Assembly: GCA_963851095.1 (NCBI GenBank)
Contig: CAWKOX010000007.1
Coordinates: 372,001 to 436,000, forward strand
Length of the DNA stretch: 64,000 bases
From: Oleispira sp963851095
Lineage (GTDB): Bacteria > Pseudomonadota > Gammaproteobacteria > Pseudomonadales > Oceanobacteraceae
Direction: 5' to 3'
The notes below the pieces were generated by a model that was not told the DNA's origin, did not search any database, and saw only the letters and a list, made by a program, of their open reading frames with translations. The stretch's first letter is position 1; each line of letters begins with the position of its first letter. The position numbers were made by a program, and so were the translations under genes. Shown here one piece after another: positions 50,754 to 59,834 of the stretch.

Positions 50754-51779
50754 ATGACTATGAATATACTTGGAAGAGGACAGTTTGTTGTTGTCAGTTC
50801 ATACCTTCAACAATTGCAATCCTATTTGAAATATTTAGATTTACCACTGGTTGAGTTGCTGAAAAATAGTGACTTACCTTTGTTCGCATTGTCGCAGCCG
50901 AGTTTATATCTTGGGCATGAATCTATAGCCGACATTAATAAAAGTATTTGTACTTTAGTGCCATCGGAGGCTGATTTAATTAAATATTTGGCGGCTGAGC
51001 GAGATGCGTTAGCTCACGGTTCTTTAGGTATTGCCGCTGCGCTCAGTTTAGATCTTGAGAGCGCTATTCTGTTGATACAGAAGTACATTAAAACTCGCCA
51101 TAGCGGAATGAACATAGAGGCCGGATTAAGTGGAGATTTTTTTGAAATCTTACTTACCATCCCAAAAACTAATCTCCATTCCGAGCGTTTAACAGTCTTA
51201 TCTACTTTATTAGTATTTGAAAGTGGTCTGCGAAAAATGTTGGTTGCTGATTCTGAAGACTATCCGGTCGTTATCAGCGTAACTTACCCTATGCCTGATA
51301 GCTGGACAGGAATGTCTTCGAATACTAAAATTCACTTTGATCAGCCTCGCAATTCACTTAAATTTCCACAAAACCTGTTGAAGAAACAGCTAATATTTTC
51401 AAATCAACACGAGCTCAATCAAGCTCAAAAAATATGTGATGTAGAATTAAAGAATCTTGAGGCGTTAAATGATTTATCGGAGGTTGTTAAATCAAAATTA
51501 TCACAAGCGGCGTTACCTTTGCCTAATATTGAAGTGATTGCGAGTGACTTGAATATATCGGTGAGAACATTAAGAAGACGTTTAGAAAGCTTAGGCGTTC
51601 AGTATATCGATCTTAAACAGGGGGTTTTGAATACCAAAGCAGTAGAGTTGCTTTCTCTTAGTGATTTAAGTTTACAGCAAATATCTTGGGAGCTGGGCTA
51701 TTCAGATTATAAGAGCTTTTCTAGATCGTTTAAAACGTTAAATAAACTCACGCCAAACCAGTATCGAAAAACGCTCTAA
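50754..51779 (+). CDS. AraC-family transcriptional regulator
   Basis: 341 residues. The N-terminal domain is of the Arabinose_bd/OruR type (LAHGSLGIAAALSLDLESAI), and the C-terminal AraC domain has two helix-turn-helix units (NIEVIASDLNISVRTLRRRL, LQQISWELGYSDYKSFSRSF, TPNQYRKTL). It is similar in layout to the regulator at 27.3 kb but clearly divergent. Two possible targets adjoin it: the hypothetical exported protein gene (divergent) and the ABC exporter genes downstream. Confidence 0.92.
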   Translation: MTMNILGRGQFVVVSSYLQQLQSYLKYLDLPLVELLKNSDLPLFALSQPSLYLGHESIADINKSICTLVPSEADLIKYLAAERDALAHGSLGIAAALSLDLESAILLIQKYIKTRHSGMNIEAGLSGDFFEILLTIPKTNLHSERLTVLSTLLVFESGLRKMLVADSEDYPVVISVTYPMPDSWTGMSSNTKIHFDQPRNSLKFPQNLLKKQLIFSNQHELNQAQKICDVELKNLEALNDLSEVVKSKLSQAALPLPNIEVIASDLNISVRTLRRRLESLGVQYIDLKQGVLNTKAVELLSLSDLSLQQISWELGYSDYKSFSRSFKTLNKLTPNQYRKTL

Positions 51780-51930
51780 GCTTGGCTATTGCTAATAAGG
51801 GGTAGCGAATTATCGGGGTGTTTTGTGGTTTATATGGGCGTTTTGTGGTTTATGTGGGGATTGACAGGATTTGCTTTGCAGGTTGAGAAGTCCGCCTGTA
51901 AAGTGTTGTTACTTAATTGATCTGTGGTTG

Positions 51931-52770
51931 GTGACACTCGTGAATTCTAAAAGCACACTTTTTCCTTATCAGCTTCGGCTTATCGTCATGCAAGAATTGA
52001 TTGCCTCTTTTGCCAGTCGTCGTGGGCTGTTTGTGACGGCGGTGTTTGTGATCACTTGGGCTTTTCTTTTGTTTTATCCTATCAACTTTGCAGCTCAATC
52101 GATGCAAGGCGCAGAGGGGAGCTCGTTGATATTAGCGGCGTTAGATCTTATGGGGTTAGAGTCGTTAAAAAATTGGCTAATGCCTGAATTTGCCGTTTAC
52201 TGGTTGGTGGCGCTTTATCTTTTTCCGGCCTTTAGCCTGTTTATGGCGGCGGACCAAATGATCTCTGAGAGACAGCGCGGCGGACTTCGATTCTTAACCC
52301 TGCGCTGCAGTCGAGCGGATATATTCTTTGGCCGTTTTCTTGGGCATATGCTCATTCAGACGTGCTTGTTGGTTGCTACTCTCGCTATTACCTATCTTTT
52401 GTTGCTGGTTAATAATGTTCAATATTGGCTAGAAGGACTGCAAATATTGCCTTTGTTATTATTAAACCTCGTCTGTGTTACAAGTCCTTTTGTTGCTCTG
52501 ATGAGCTTATTGTCGGTGACGATGAGCTCTGTCCGTATGGCGTCTTTAGTGTCGGTTATTGTATTAGTTATGGGCGGTTTCTTAATTAATTATGCCGCGT
52601 CGTACTTACCATTCCTGTCTGTCTTGAATTATTGGGTGCCAGGGGCACAGGTTTCGCAAATGGTCATGTTAACTCCGAGTACTGCACTCTTAACATCGTG
52701 GGTTCCTGTGATGCAAACGCTAAGCTTTTTATTGCTGGGCTATGGCTTATTTAAGAGGCAGGCAATATGA
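51931..52770 (+). CDS. ABC-2-type transporter permease
   Basis: About 279 residues from GTG 51931 (GTG 51940 is also possible; the ribosome site is weak for either). Six TM helices: FVTAVFVITWAFLLFY, YWLVALYLFPAFSLFMAA, IQTCLLVATLAITYLLLL and later ones. The motif SERQRGGLRFLTLRCSRADI is typical of NosY-like exporters. Its stop overlaps the ATG of the ATPase gene (ATGA at 52767), so the two form one exporter of unknown substrate. Confidence 0.88.
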   Translation: MTLVNSKSTLFPYQLRLIVMQELIASFASRRGLFVTAVFVITWAFLLFYPINFAAQSMQGAEGSSLILAALDLMGLESLKNWLMPEFAVYWLVALYLFPAFSLFMAADQMISERQRGGLRFLTLRCSRADIFFGRFLGHMLIQTCLLVATLAITYLLLLVNNVQYWLEGLQILPLLLLNLVCVTSPFVALMSLLSVTMSSVRMASLVSVIVLVMGGFLINYAASYLPFLSVLNYWVPGAQVSQMVMLTPSTALLTSWVPVMQTLSFLLLGYGLFKRQAI

Positions 52771-53726
52771 GTGTATTAATTGAATGCCATGGCTTAACCA
52801 AGGTTTATAGTAATAGTAAGGCGTTAGATAATGTTAGCTTTGAAGTGCAGTCAGGGCAGCCTATTGCACTCGTCGGCCCAAATGGTGCAGGTAAGAGTAC
52901 CTTGTTTAGTATCTTGGCCGGTTATACTCCCGCGACTTCAGGAGAGGCTAAGATTCTAGGGCATAACGTCGGTAGTCCAGAATTAATTGGGCGTATTGGG
53001 GCGTTACCGCAAGATGCTTTATTTGACCCGAACCTTACGATCTCTCAGCAGTTGAGTTTTTTGGCTCGACTGCAGGGCTTTAGTCGACGCGAGAGTATTA
53101 TTGAGGCTAGCCGAGTTCTAGAATTGATGCTGCTAAGCAACGTTTCTAAAGACAAAATTGGCGCGTTAAGCCACGGTATGAAAAAGCGGGTAGCCATCGC
53201 CCAAGCATTGATGGGTAAGCCAGAGCTGGTCTTGTTAGATGAGCCTACCGCGGGTTTAGACCCTGCTAATGCGCGTAATATCCGACAGCAAGTCATGGCC
53301 CTAGCGGGTGAAACGACGTTTTTGGTCAGTTCTCATAATCTAGAAGAACTTGAACGATTATGTGGTGAAGTGCTGTATCTAGAGCAAGGAGCGTTGAAAG
53401 CTCAGCAGCTTATTGGCCAGCAAACGACTCTGCATTCTAATCACAATACTCCCTCGCAGGTTGGCGAAGACTCGCATCAGCACGTTCTGTCTTATTTATC
53501 CCTAAGGTTAACCGCTAAAAACAGTGTGCTTGAAGCTAAGTTAAAAGCGCTGAAAGGTGTCTCGGCAGTAGATTGCCAGCAAGGCGATGAGTTTGTTATT
53601 GCTTATAATCATCAGCAAAATCCAATACTCGATCAGCACCTTTTACTCTTATTAGCAGAGAGCCAAATCTCTTATCGCCAGATTACTCATGGTCAATCTT
53701 TAGAGGATCAGCTGTTTAGAAAATAA
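52767..53726 (+). CDS. ABC transporter ATP-binding protein
   Basis: 319 residues. Walker A GPNGAGKSTLFS, signature LSHGMKKRVAIAQAL (variant of LSGGQ), Walker B LVLLDEPTAGLDP and the switch SSHNLEELERL. The C-terminal 100 residues are an extra domain typical of exporter ATPases of the NosF/CcmA class. It pairs with the permease gene that overlaps it by four bases. Confidence 0.93.
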   Translation: MSVLIECHGLTKVYSNSKALDNVSFEVQSGQPIALVGPNGAGKSTLFSILAGYTPATSGEAKILGHNVGSPELIGRIGALPQDALFDPNLTISQQLSFLARLQGFSRRESIIEASRVLELMLLSNVSKDKIGALSHGMKKRVAIAQALMGKPELVLLDEPTAGLDPANARNIRQQVMALAGETTFLVSSHNLEELERLCGEVLYLEQGALKAQQLIGQQTTLHSNHNTPSQVGEDSHQHVLSYLSLRLTAKNSVLEAKLKALKGVSAVDCQQGDEFVIAYNHQQNPILDQHLLLLLAESQISYRQITHGQSLEDQLFRK

Positions 53727-53836
53727 AGGCTCCGGTTCGATCATGCTTTGCGGGGATTGTGCATATCAGTAGATGATTAATGGCGGTTGAGTAGGTACAA
53801 TCAAACGTCATTTTACTGCATAGTCGATCCTGATCC

Positions 53837-56800
53837 ATGACCAGCCCTGTTGATACGCCAGAAATTATTGAAAAGCTGCCTGCACCTGCCCAATTTGTTC
53901 ATTTACGGGTGCACTCAGAATTTTCTATGATCGACAGTATTGTGCGTATTAAAGGCCTTATTAAAGTAACCGCAGGGCACCATATGCCTGCGGTTGGCTT
54001 AACTGACCAGAGCAATATGTATGCGCTGGTAAAGTTCTACAAAGCCTGCCAAGGGGCCGGTATTAAGCCGATTATCGGTGCCGATATCTGGCTCGAAAAT
54101 GAAGAAGAGCGCGACGCGCCCCATCGTTTAACCTTACTTGCGCAAAACAATGTTGGCTATCGCCACGTTTCTGAGCTGATTTCGCAGGCCTACAGCCATA
54201 ACCAATTTGATGATAAAGCCATTGTGCGCAAAGAATGGTTGTTTGAAAAAAGCGAAGGGCTAATTGTGCTATCAGGTTTTAGGGATGGCGATATTGGTCA
54301 ACAAGTGATTAAGGGTAATGTTGAAATAGCGGATGGGCTATTAGCAGAATATGTGGAGCATTTTGGCGATCGCTTCTATTTAGAGATACAGCGTACCAAT
54401 AGACAAGATGAAGATCTGGTACTGAATGCCTCTCTTGCGCTTGCCAGCAAATATTCTGTGCCAGTGGTGGCAACCAATGATATTCGCTTTCTTACGCAAG
54501 ATGATTTTGAAGCTCACGAAACGCGAGTTTGTATTGGTGAAAGTTACGCACTAGCCGATAAACGCCGTAAAAAACGTTATAGCGACCAGCAATATTTCCG
54601 CAGCCCTGAAGAAATGATTGAGCTGTTTGCGGATATTCCTTCGGCGATCGAAAATACTTTAGAAATTGCCAAGCGATGTAATGTCGAAGTGGAGTTAGGG
54701 AAGTATTACTTACCCGATTTCCCCATTCCTGATGGCTTAACGGAAGCTGAGTTTTTCCGTAAAATTTCTTACGAAGGCTTGGATGAGCGTTTAGAAAAAA
54801 TTCTAACACCTGAACAACCCGATTACGAAGAGCGCAAAAAAGAATACTACGATCGCCTAAAGTTCGAGCTCGATATTATTCTCGATATGGGATTTCCCGG
54901 TTACTTCTTGATTGTTATGGATTTTATTCAGTGGTCAAAAGATAACGATATTCCAGTAGGCCCAGGTCGTGGTTCCGGTGCGGGGTCGTTGGTAGCTTAT
55001 GCCCAAAAAATTACTGATATTGACCCTATCCTATACGACCTGCTATTCGAACGATTCTTGAACCCTGAACGTGTTTCTATGCCCGATTTCGATATCGATT
55101 TCTGTATGGATCGTCGGGGTGAGGTAATTAACTACGTAGCCGATCATTATGGCCGTGAAGCGGTATCGCAGATTGTGACCTTCGGTACGATGGCGGCGAA
55201 AGCGGTAGTGCGCGATGTAGCGCGAGCGCAAAGTAAATCGTTTGGTTTGGCCGACAAGATTTCTAAATTAATTCCGGGTGATCCCGGCATGAGCTTGGCC
55301 AAAGCGCTTGATATGGAGCCTGCGCTGAAAGAATTCATTGATGAAGATGAAGAAGCGCAAGAAATTTGGGAAATGGCGACGCGCCTAGAAGGTATTGCCC
55401 GTCAAACAGGTAAACACGCCGGTGGTGTTGTAATCGCGCCAACAAAACTAACCGATTTTTCACCGACGGCGTGTGACGAAGATTATACAGGTCTGGTTAC
55501 TCAGTTTGATAAAAGTGATGTAGAAGAAGCGGGGCTCGTAAAGTTTGACTTCTTGGGTCTGCGAACCCTGACGATTATCGATTGGGCATTAAAAACCATT
55601 AATCGCTTTAAAGATAAAGCGGGTGAGCCTCATGTTCGCATCGAAGAGATTGATCTCGATGATAAAGAGTCGATTGAATATTTAAAAACAGCACAAACGA
55701 CCGCCGTATTCCAGCTGGAATCTCGAGGTATGAAAGATCTGGTTCGTCGTCTACAGCCCGATAACCTAGAAGACATGATTGCATTGGTTGCCTTGTTCCG
55801 TCCTGGGCCATTGGAATCAGGTATGGTTGATGACTTTATTAACCGTAAGCACGGTCGCGCAGAAGTGGCGTATCCACACCCAGATTATCAGCACGAAAGT
55901 CTAAAAGGCATTCTTGAACCGACTTATGGCGTTATTGTTTATCAAGAACAGGTGATGCAAATCGCCCAGGTCTTGGCCGGTTATACTCTAGGTGGCGCCG
56001 ACATGCTGCGCCGTGCCATGGGTAAGAAAAAACCCGAAGAGATGGAAAAGCAGCGTGGTACGTTCCGCGAAGGTGCGATCTCGGTTGGGGTTGATCCTGA
56101 TCTGGCGATGAAAATCTTTGATTTGGTAGAGAAATTCGCTGGTTACGGCTTTAACAAATCTCACTCTGCCGCGTATGCGGTTGTTTCGTATCAAACGCTT
56201 TGGTTGAAATGTCACTATCCCGCGCCTTTTATGGCAGCGGTATTAACCTCGGATATGCAAAATACCGACAAGGTCGTAGGCTTTGTTGAAGAATGTCGAG
56301 AGATGAAGCTCGACTTGGTTTTGCCCAACGTCAATCAGTCTGAGTTTGGTTTTATCGTTAATGATGAAGGCTCAATTGTTTATGGTTTAGGCGCAGTAAA
56401 AGGCGCGGGCGAAGGCCCCGTTGCGGCGATTGTTGAAGCGCGTAATGAAGGTGGGCCTTTTAAGGACTTATTCGATTTTTGTAAACGTTGTGATCCGAAG
56501 AGAACGAATAAGCGAGTACTTGAAGCGCTTGTTCGCAGTGGTGGGTTTGACTGCTTTGGTGAAGATCGTGCGGTCATAATGGCCAGTATTGAGGATGCGG
56601 TAAAAGCAGCGCAACAAAGTGCGGCTAACGAAGCGTCTGGAGTATTTGACCTGTTTGGTGATGCCGAAGCAGAAGCCGCAGAAGATGTGCAGTTTGATGT
56701 GTATGAGAAACATCGCCACCTGCGTGGCTGGACATTAAAAGAACGCCTTCAGGGTGAAAAAGATACACTAGGTTTATTTGTTACGGGTCATCCGTTTGAC

Positions 56801-57385
56801 GAATACGAAGATGAAGTACGCCAATTAGCGCCAACCAAACTGTCTAATTTGCGCGACGATAAAAAAGTACAAAAGCTTGCGGGTTTAATCGTTAACCTAC
56901 GTATTATGAAAAATAAGCGTGGGGAAAATATGTGCTTTATTACCCTCGATGACCGAACTGGACGAGTGGAAGTATCACTATTTTCAGAAGCTTTTGAAAA
57001 AGTTCGCGAAGTGATTGATAAAGACAAGGTTATTATCATTGAAGCAAACGTGCGTCACGATGATTATTCTGGTGGCCTAAAAGCCAATGCAATTAATGCT
57101 ATGGAAATAAGCCAGGCGCGCTTGAATTACGCCAAATCGTTAAAAGTAAAAGTGCGTCGCGACCAGCTTGATCATAAGTTCGTCGCCAATTTTAAACAGA
57201 TGTTAGAACCAGTAGATATTGCACAGGGTGAGCACGGTTGCCCTGTTATTTTGGAATACTCTAATGACAGTGCGCAAGCCGATATTCAGTTGGGTGACCA
57301 CTGGCGTATTCGTCCTACTGACGAACAGCTATTAGTATTGAAGTATGCCTTTGGAGAAGAATCTGTGGCGATGGATTATTCCTAA
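53837..57385 (+). CDS. dnaE: DNA polymerase III alpha subunit
   Basis: Replicative polymerase of 1182 residues. PHP domain (HLRVHSEFSMIDSI), palm with GRGSGAGSLVAYAQKITDID and the catalytic Asp pair in MPDFDIDFCMD, FRPGPLESGM, the C-terminal OB fold (VEVSLFSEAFEKVREVI) and the tau-binding tail. Length and motif order match the E. coli type (1160). Its stop abuts the ATG of tilS. In most gammaproteobacteria accA lies between dnaE and tilS; it is missing here. Confidence 0.98.
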   Translation: MTSPVDTPEIIEKLPAPAQFVHLRVHSEFSMIDSIVRIKGLIKVTAGHHMPAVGLTDQSNMYALVKFYKACQGAGIKPIIGADIWLENEEERDAPHRLTLLAQNNVGYRHVSELISQAYSHNQFDDKAIVRKEWLFEKSEGLIVLSGFRDGDIGQQVIKGNVEIADGLLAEYVEHFGDRFYLEIQRTNRQDEDLVLNASLALASKYSVPVVATNDIRFLTQDDFEAHETRVCIGESYALADKRRKKRYSDQQYFRSPEEMIELFADIPSAIENTLEIAKRCNVEVELGKYYLPDFPIPDGLTEAEFFRKISYEGLDERLEKILTPEQPDYEERKKEYYDRLKFELDIILDMGFPGYFLIVMDFIQWSKDNDIPVGPGRGSGAGSLVAYAQKITDIDPILYDLLFERFLNPERVSMPDFDIDFCMDRRGEVINYVADHYGREAVSQIVTFGTMAAKAVVRDVARAQSKSFGLADKISKLIPGDPGMSLAKALDMEPALKEFIDEDEEAQEIWEMATRLEGIARQTGKHAGGVVIAPTKLTDFSPTACDEDYTGLVTQFDKSDVEEAGLVKFDFLGLRTLTIIDWALKTINRFKDKAGEPHVRIEEIDLDDKESIEYLKTAQTTAVFQLESRGMKDLVRRLQPDNLEDMIALVALFRPGPLESGMVDDFINRKHGRAEVAYPHPDYQHESLKGILEPTYGVIVYQEQVMQIAQVLAGYTLGGADMLRRAMGKKKPEEMEKQRGTFREGAISVGVDPDLAMKIFDLVEKFAGYGFNKSHSAAYAVVSYQTLWLKCHYPAPFMAAVLTSDMQNTDKVVGFVEECREMKLDLVLPNVNQSEFGFIVNDEGSIVYGLGAVKGAGEGPVAAIVEARNEGGPFKDLFDFCKRCDPKRTNKRVLEALVRSGGFDCFGEDRAVIMASIEDAVKAAQQSAANEASGVFDLFGDAEAEAAEDVQFDVYEKHRHLRGWTLKERLQGEKDTLGLFVTGHPFDEYEDEVRQLAPTKLSNLRDDKKVQKLAGLIVNLRIMKNKRGENMCFITLDDRTGRVEVSLFSEAFEKVREVIDKDKVIIIEANVRHDDYSGGLKANAINAMEISQARLNYAKSLKVKVRRDQLDHKFVANFKQMLEPVDIAQGEHGCPVILEYSNDSAQADIQLGDHWRIRPTDEQLLVLKYAFGEESVAMDYS

Positions 57386-58852
57386 ATGGATTTAGGAAAA
57401 ACGATCTTATCGACACTTGAACAGGCTAACGAGCAAGGCGATGTTCAGTGTATTTGGGTTGCGTTAAGTGCGGGTGTTGATTCAACTGTATTGTTGCATG
57501 CGTTAGTTGATGAATTGTTCGATAAACGGTCGACGTTACCAGCTGCAATAATAACCACGATTAAAGCCATTCACGTGCATCATGGTTTATCTAACAATGC
57601 CAATGATTGGGTTAAGCAGGCCGAATCATTGTGTTGCCAACTTTCGGCTGACTATGAGGGCGTCGTATCAGTTGAATGCATCGTAGAGCGAGTGCATTTA
57701 GAAGCGGATTACTCTGACGGAATTGAGCAAGCCGCTCGTGAAGCACGCTATCAAATTTTTGAACAATATTGCAAAGCAGGTGATGTGTTATTGCAAGGGC
57801 ATCACCTTGATGATCAGATTGAAACCTTCTTCATGCGCGCCATTCGCGGCAGTGGTTTAAGTGGCCTATCAGGTATTCCGCAGAAAAGAAATTTATCACG
57901 CTCGAATACGTGTCAGGTATTACGACCTTTTTTAGCCGTTGAAAAACAGCAGCTGATTGATTATGCCAAAGCGCATGGTCTTAGCTGGGTTGAAGATGAA
58001 TCAAACCTAGATTCAGAAATCGATAGAAATTGGTGGCGTAATGAATTATTGCCGCAAGTATGGCAGCGATACCCAGACAAAAAGCAATCTCTATCACGTA
58101 CAGTTAATACTGTTAAACATGAGAAAGACTTACTGCAAAGGCTGCTATTAAAAGAAATAAATACAACGACAGTATTTGTGCAAACTGATCAAAAAATCCA
58201 CCCTGCACTCGAAGACATTCCACGTTTTGATTTAACCTTGATTAACGAGTTCGATGGCGCAGATGCTGTCAGTTATTTACGTGCCTGGCTTGCTCAGTTT
58301 GTTGATGTACTGCCATCTAAGGTTCAAATGAAGTCTATTTATAGCGATGTTATTGAAGCGAGAATGGATGCAGAGCCCAGTTTTACATGGGGTGATAAGG
58401 CGCTATATCGATATCAAGGTTATTTGTTTTTATGGCATTCAGCATGTGCGTTAAAAGACCAAGTTCGATATGAAGAGGTTGCTGTCATTGAGCAAGATCA
58501 ACAATCTTTCATTCTACCCAATTACAAAAGAGAAAATACTTTAGGTGAGCTGTCATATAAAACCAGTCATCAAGAATGTGGATTAAAGCCAGGAGATTAT
58601 GCAATACGCTTATGGCAACCAGGTGATGCGGCTAAACCTGTAGGCCGATCTACTCGAAAAATGAAAAAGTGGTGGCCAGATTATGGAGTTGCGAGTTGGG
58701 TAAGAAATTATTGGCCCATCATTGTCTGTAAAGCAACGAATGAAGTGGTTGCGGTACCCGGGTTATTTGTCTGTCAGGGGTACTCTGCTGAGCAAGATGG
58801 CTGGCTGTTAGATTGGAGATTTAAAGCTGGTGCAGTAAGTAACATTGAATAA
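57386..58852 (+). CDS. tilS: tRNA(Ile)-lysidine synthase
   Basis: 488 residues; ATP-dependent enzyme that changes C34 of tRNA-Ile(CAU) to lysidine. The PP-loop reads ALSAGVDSTVLLHA, where the usual SGGxDS is SAGxDS (Gly to Ala), a notable but possibly tolerated change. HVHHGLS, GHHLDDQIETFFMRAIRG and the C-terminal RLWQPGDAAKPVGRS domain are intact. It is directly adjacent to dnaE (no gap), hence probably cotranscribed. Confidence 0.95.
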   Translation: MDLGKTILSTLEQANEQGDVQCIWVALSAGVDSTVLLHALVDELFDKRSTLPAAIITTIKAIHVHHGLSNNANDWVKQAESLCCQLSADYEGVVSVECIVERVHLEADYSDGIEQAAREARYQIFEQYCKAGDVLLQGHHLDDQIETFFMRAIRGSGLSGLSGIPQKRNLSRSNTCQVLRPFLAVEKQQLIDYAKAHGLSWVEDESNLDSEIDRNWWRNELLPQVWQRYPDKKQSLSRTVNTVKHEKDLLQRLLLKEINTTTVFVQTDQKIHPALEDIPRFDLTLINEFDGADAVSYLRAWLAQFVDVLPSKVQMKSIYSDVIEARMDAEPSFTWGDKALYRYQGYLFLWHSACALKDQVRYEEVAVIEQDQQSFILPNYKRENTLGELSYKTSHQECGLKPGDYAIRLWQPGDAAKPVGRSTRKMKKWWPDYGVASWVRNYWPIIVCKATNEVVAVPGLFVCQGYSAEQDGWLLDWRFKAGAVSNIE

Positions 58853-59131
58853 GAGCATGGATAATAATTCTACGCTCAGAAATCGATAACATTGATACCT
58901 TTCTAGGCTGTAAAAATTGAAAATATACTCATTTAAGGACCTTTCGGGAAAAAATAGCATCGATAAATAGCCATATTCTAGCGTTAATATATTATTCAAT
59001 ATTAACGCTGATTACGAGGAGGTAAAAAGTATAGCTTCATTGTAAAATCCTCATAATTATCTACGCTGTTTCAGATATCATGCGCTCAGAATAATTTGAC
59101 TGGTGTGCATATGAAATATTTTTCCTTAAAT
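58853..59131. other. Gene-poor strip after tilS, with a hairpin
   Basis: No gene seen. An 11-bp perfect stem AGCGTTAATAT (58980-58990) / ATATTAACGCT (58999-59009) with an 8-base loop is the only clear structure. It could terminate the tilS transcript, but no T-run follows. Confidence 0.5.
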
Positions 59132-59422
59132 TGAATCACCCTTAGTCTTCTAGGCACTGCCTTGATTCATAGGTATTCGCCTTCTTTTGCACGTTTACTT
59201 AGTGGGTTTGCTAGCCTGGCATAGAAACCACTAGGATGAATTTCTAATGCCCGACAGTACGTATGGGATATTCACGGCGGCTTCCTTTAACATGTCACGC
59301 TCTTCGGTTACCTGCTTAACGGCTGCTACCTTGAATTCTTCGTTATATCGTTCACCAGTCATAATGGCCTCTGTTAACTCATTATATAGTGAAAGACTGT
59401 CTAGTGAATTAGGGGTGATTCA
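59132..59422. mobile_element. IS3-family relic with both terminal repeats, internally deleted
   Basis: Left end TGAATCACCC(T)TA... at 59132 and right end ...TA(G)GGGTGATTCA finishing at 59422 are inverted repeats matching over about 24 bases with a few mismatches. The element is only 291 bp, against 1.2-1.4 kb for intact IS3 members, and encodes transposase pieces on the minus strand. No convincing 3-bp target duplication is visible (AAT/TAT), as expected for an old copy. Confidence 0.8.
59170..59362 (-). pseudogene. IS3-family transposase remnant (OrfA and OrfB fragments)
   Basis: From ATG 59362 the minus strand gives MTGERYNEEFKVAAVKQV (OrfA N-terminus) running straight into TEERDMLKEAAV (OrfA C-terminus), so the middle of OrfA is gone. 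A frame change then gives YCRALEIHPSGFYARLANPL and SKRAKEGEYL, a piece of OrfB, ending at a stop. The junction lies at VTE, a sequence usually found at both deletion borders, which suggests recombination between short repeats. Not functional. Confidence 0.78.
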
Positions 59423-59813
59423 TATCAACTGATCTAAAAAATCCAGTCAAAAGTGGATGTTAGAATCTAAGGCTCTTCATCACAATTTAACCTGAGCTTC
59501 TTGGTACGAACGTGGTGGTAAGCCTACAGATAATTCAAATATCTACGACATATTCATGAGAGGTTTGTAAAATTTTGTTGCAGTTATGTGGTTAGAGCTT
59601 ACATAACATTGCAAATAATCCTTAAAAATGGATAATTCTTGAGCAAAATGTGGCGCAGCATGTCTTATTTAATATATTGATGCCGACTAGGTCTCACTTA
59701 TTAAACGTATTTTAAATAATGTACTTACCAAAGTTACATTTTGTAATAGTAATATATGCCGCCAATTTTACATTCTAGGCCTATTTTAGAGTCCTAAAAA
59801 GGAATTTTTTAAC
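59423..59813. other. Gene-poor strip before the repeat protein, no gene seen
   Basis: About 390 AT-rich bases. No open frame with a ribosome site and no recognisable homology on either strand; the promoter of the following long gene must lie here. Confidence 0.5.
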
Positions 59814-59834
59814 ATGCTCAGCAAGGATATTTGG

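Noticed and set aside
53726..53836. GGTTCGAT as part of a tRNA T-arm
   Set aside because: No acceptor stem, anticodon arm or CCA end can be folded around it.
59247..59432. 61-codon plus-strand frame in the gene-poor strip
   Set aside because: The opposite strand encodes recognisable IS3 transposase fragments, so this frame is a shadow.
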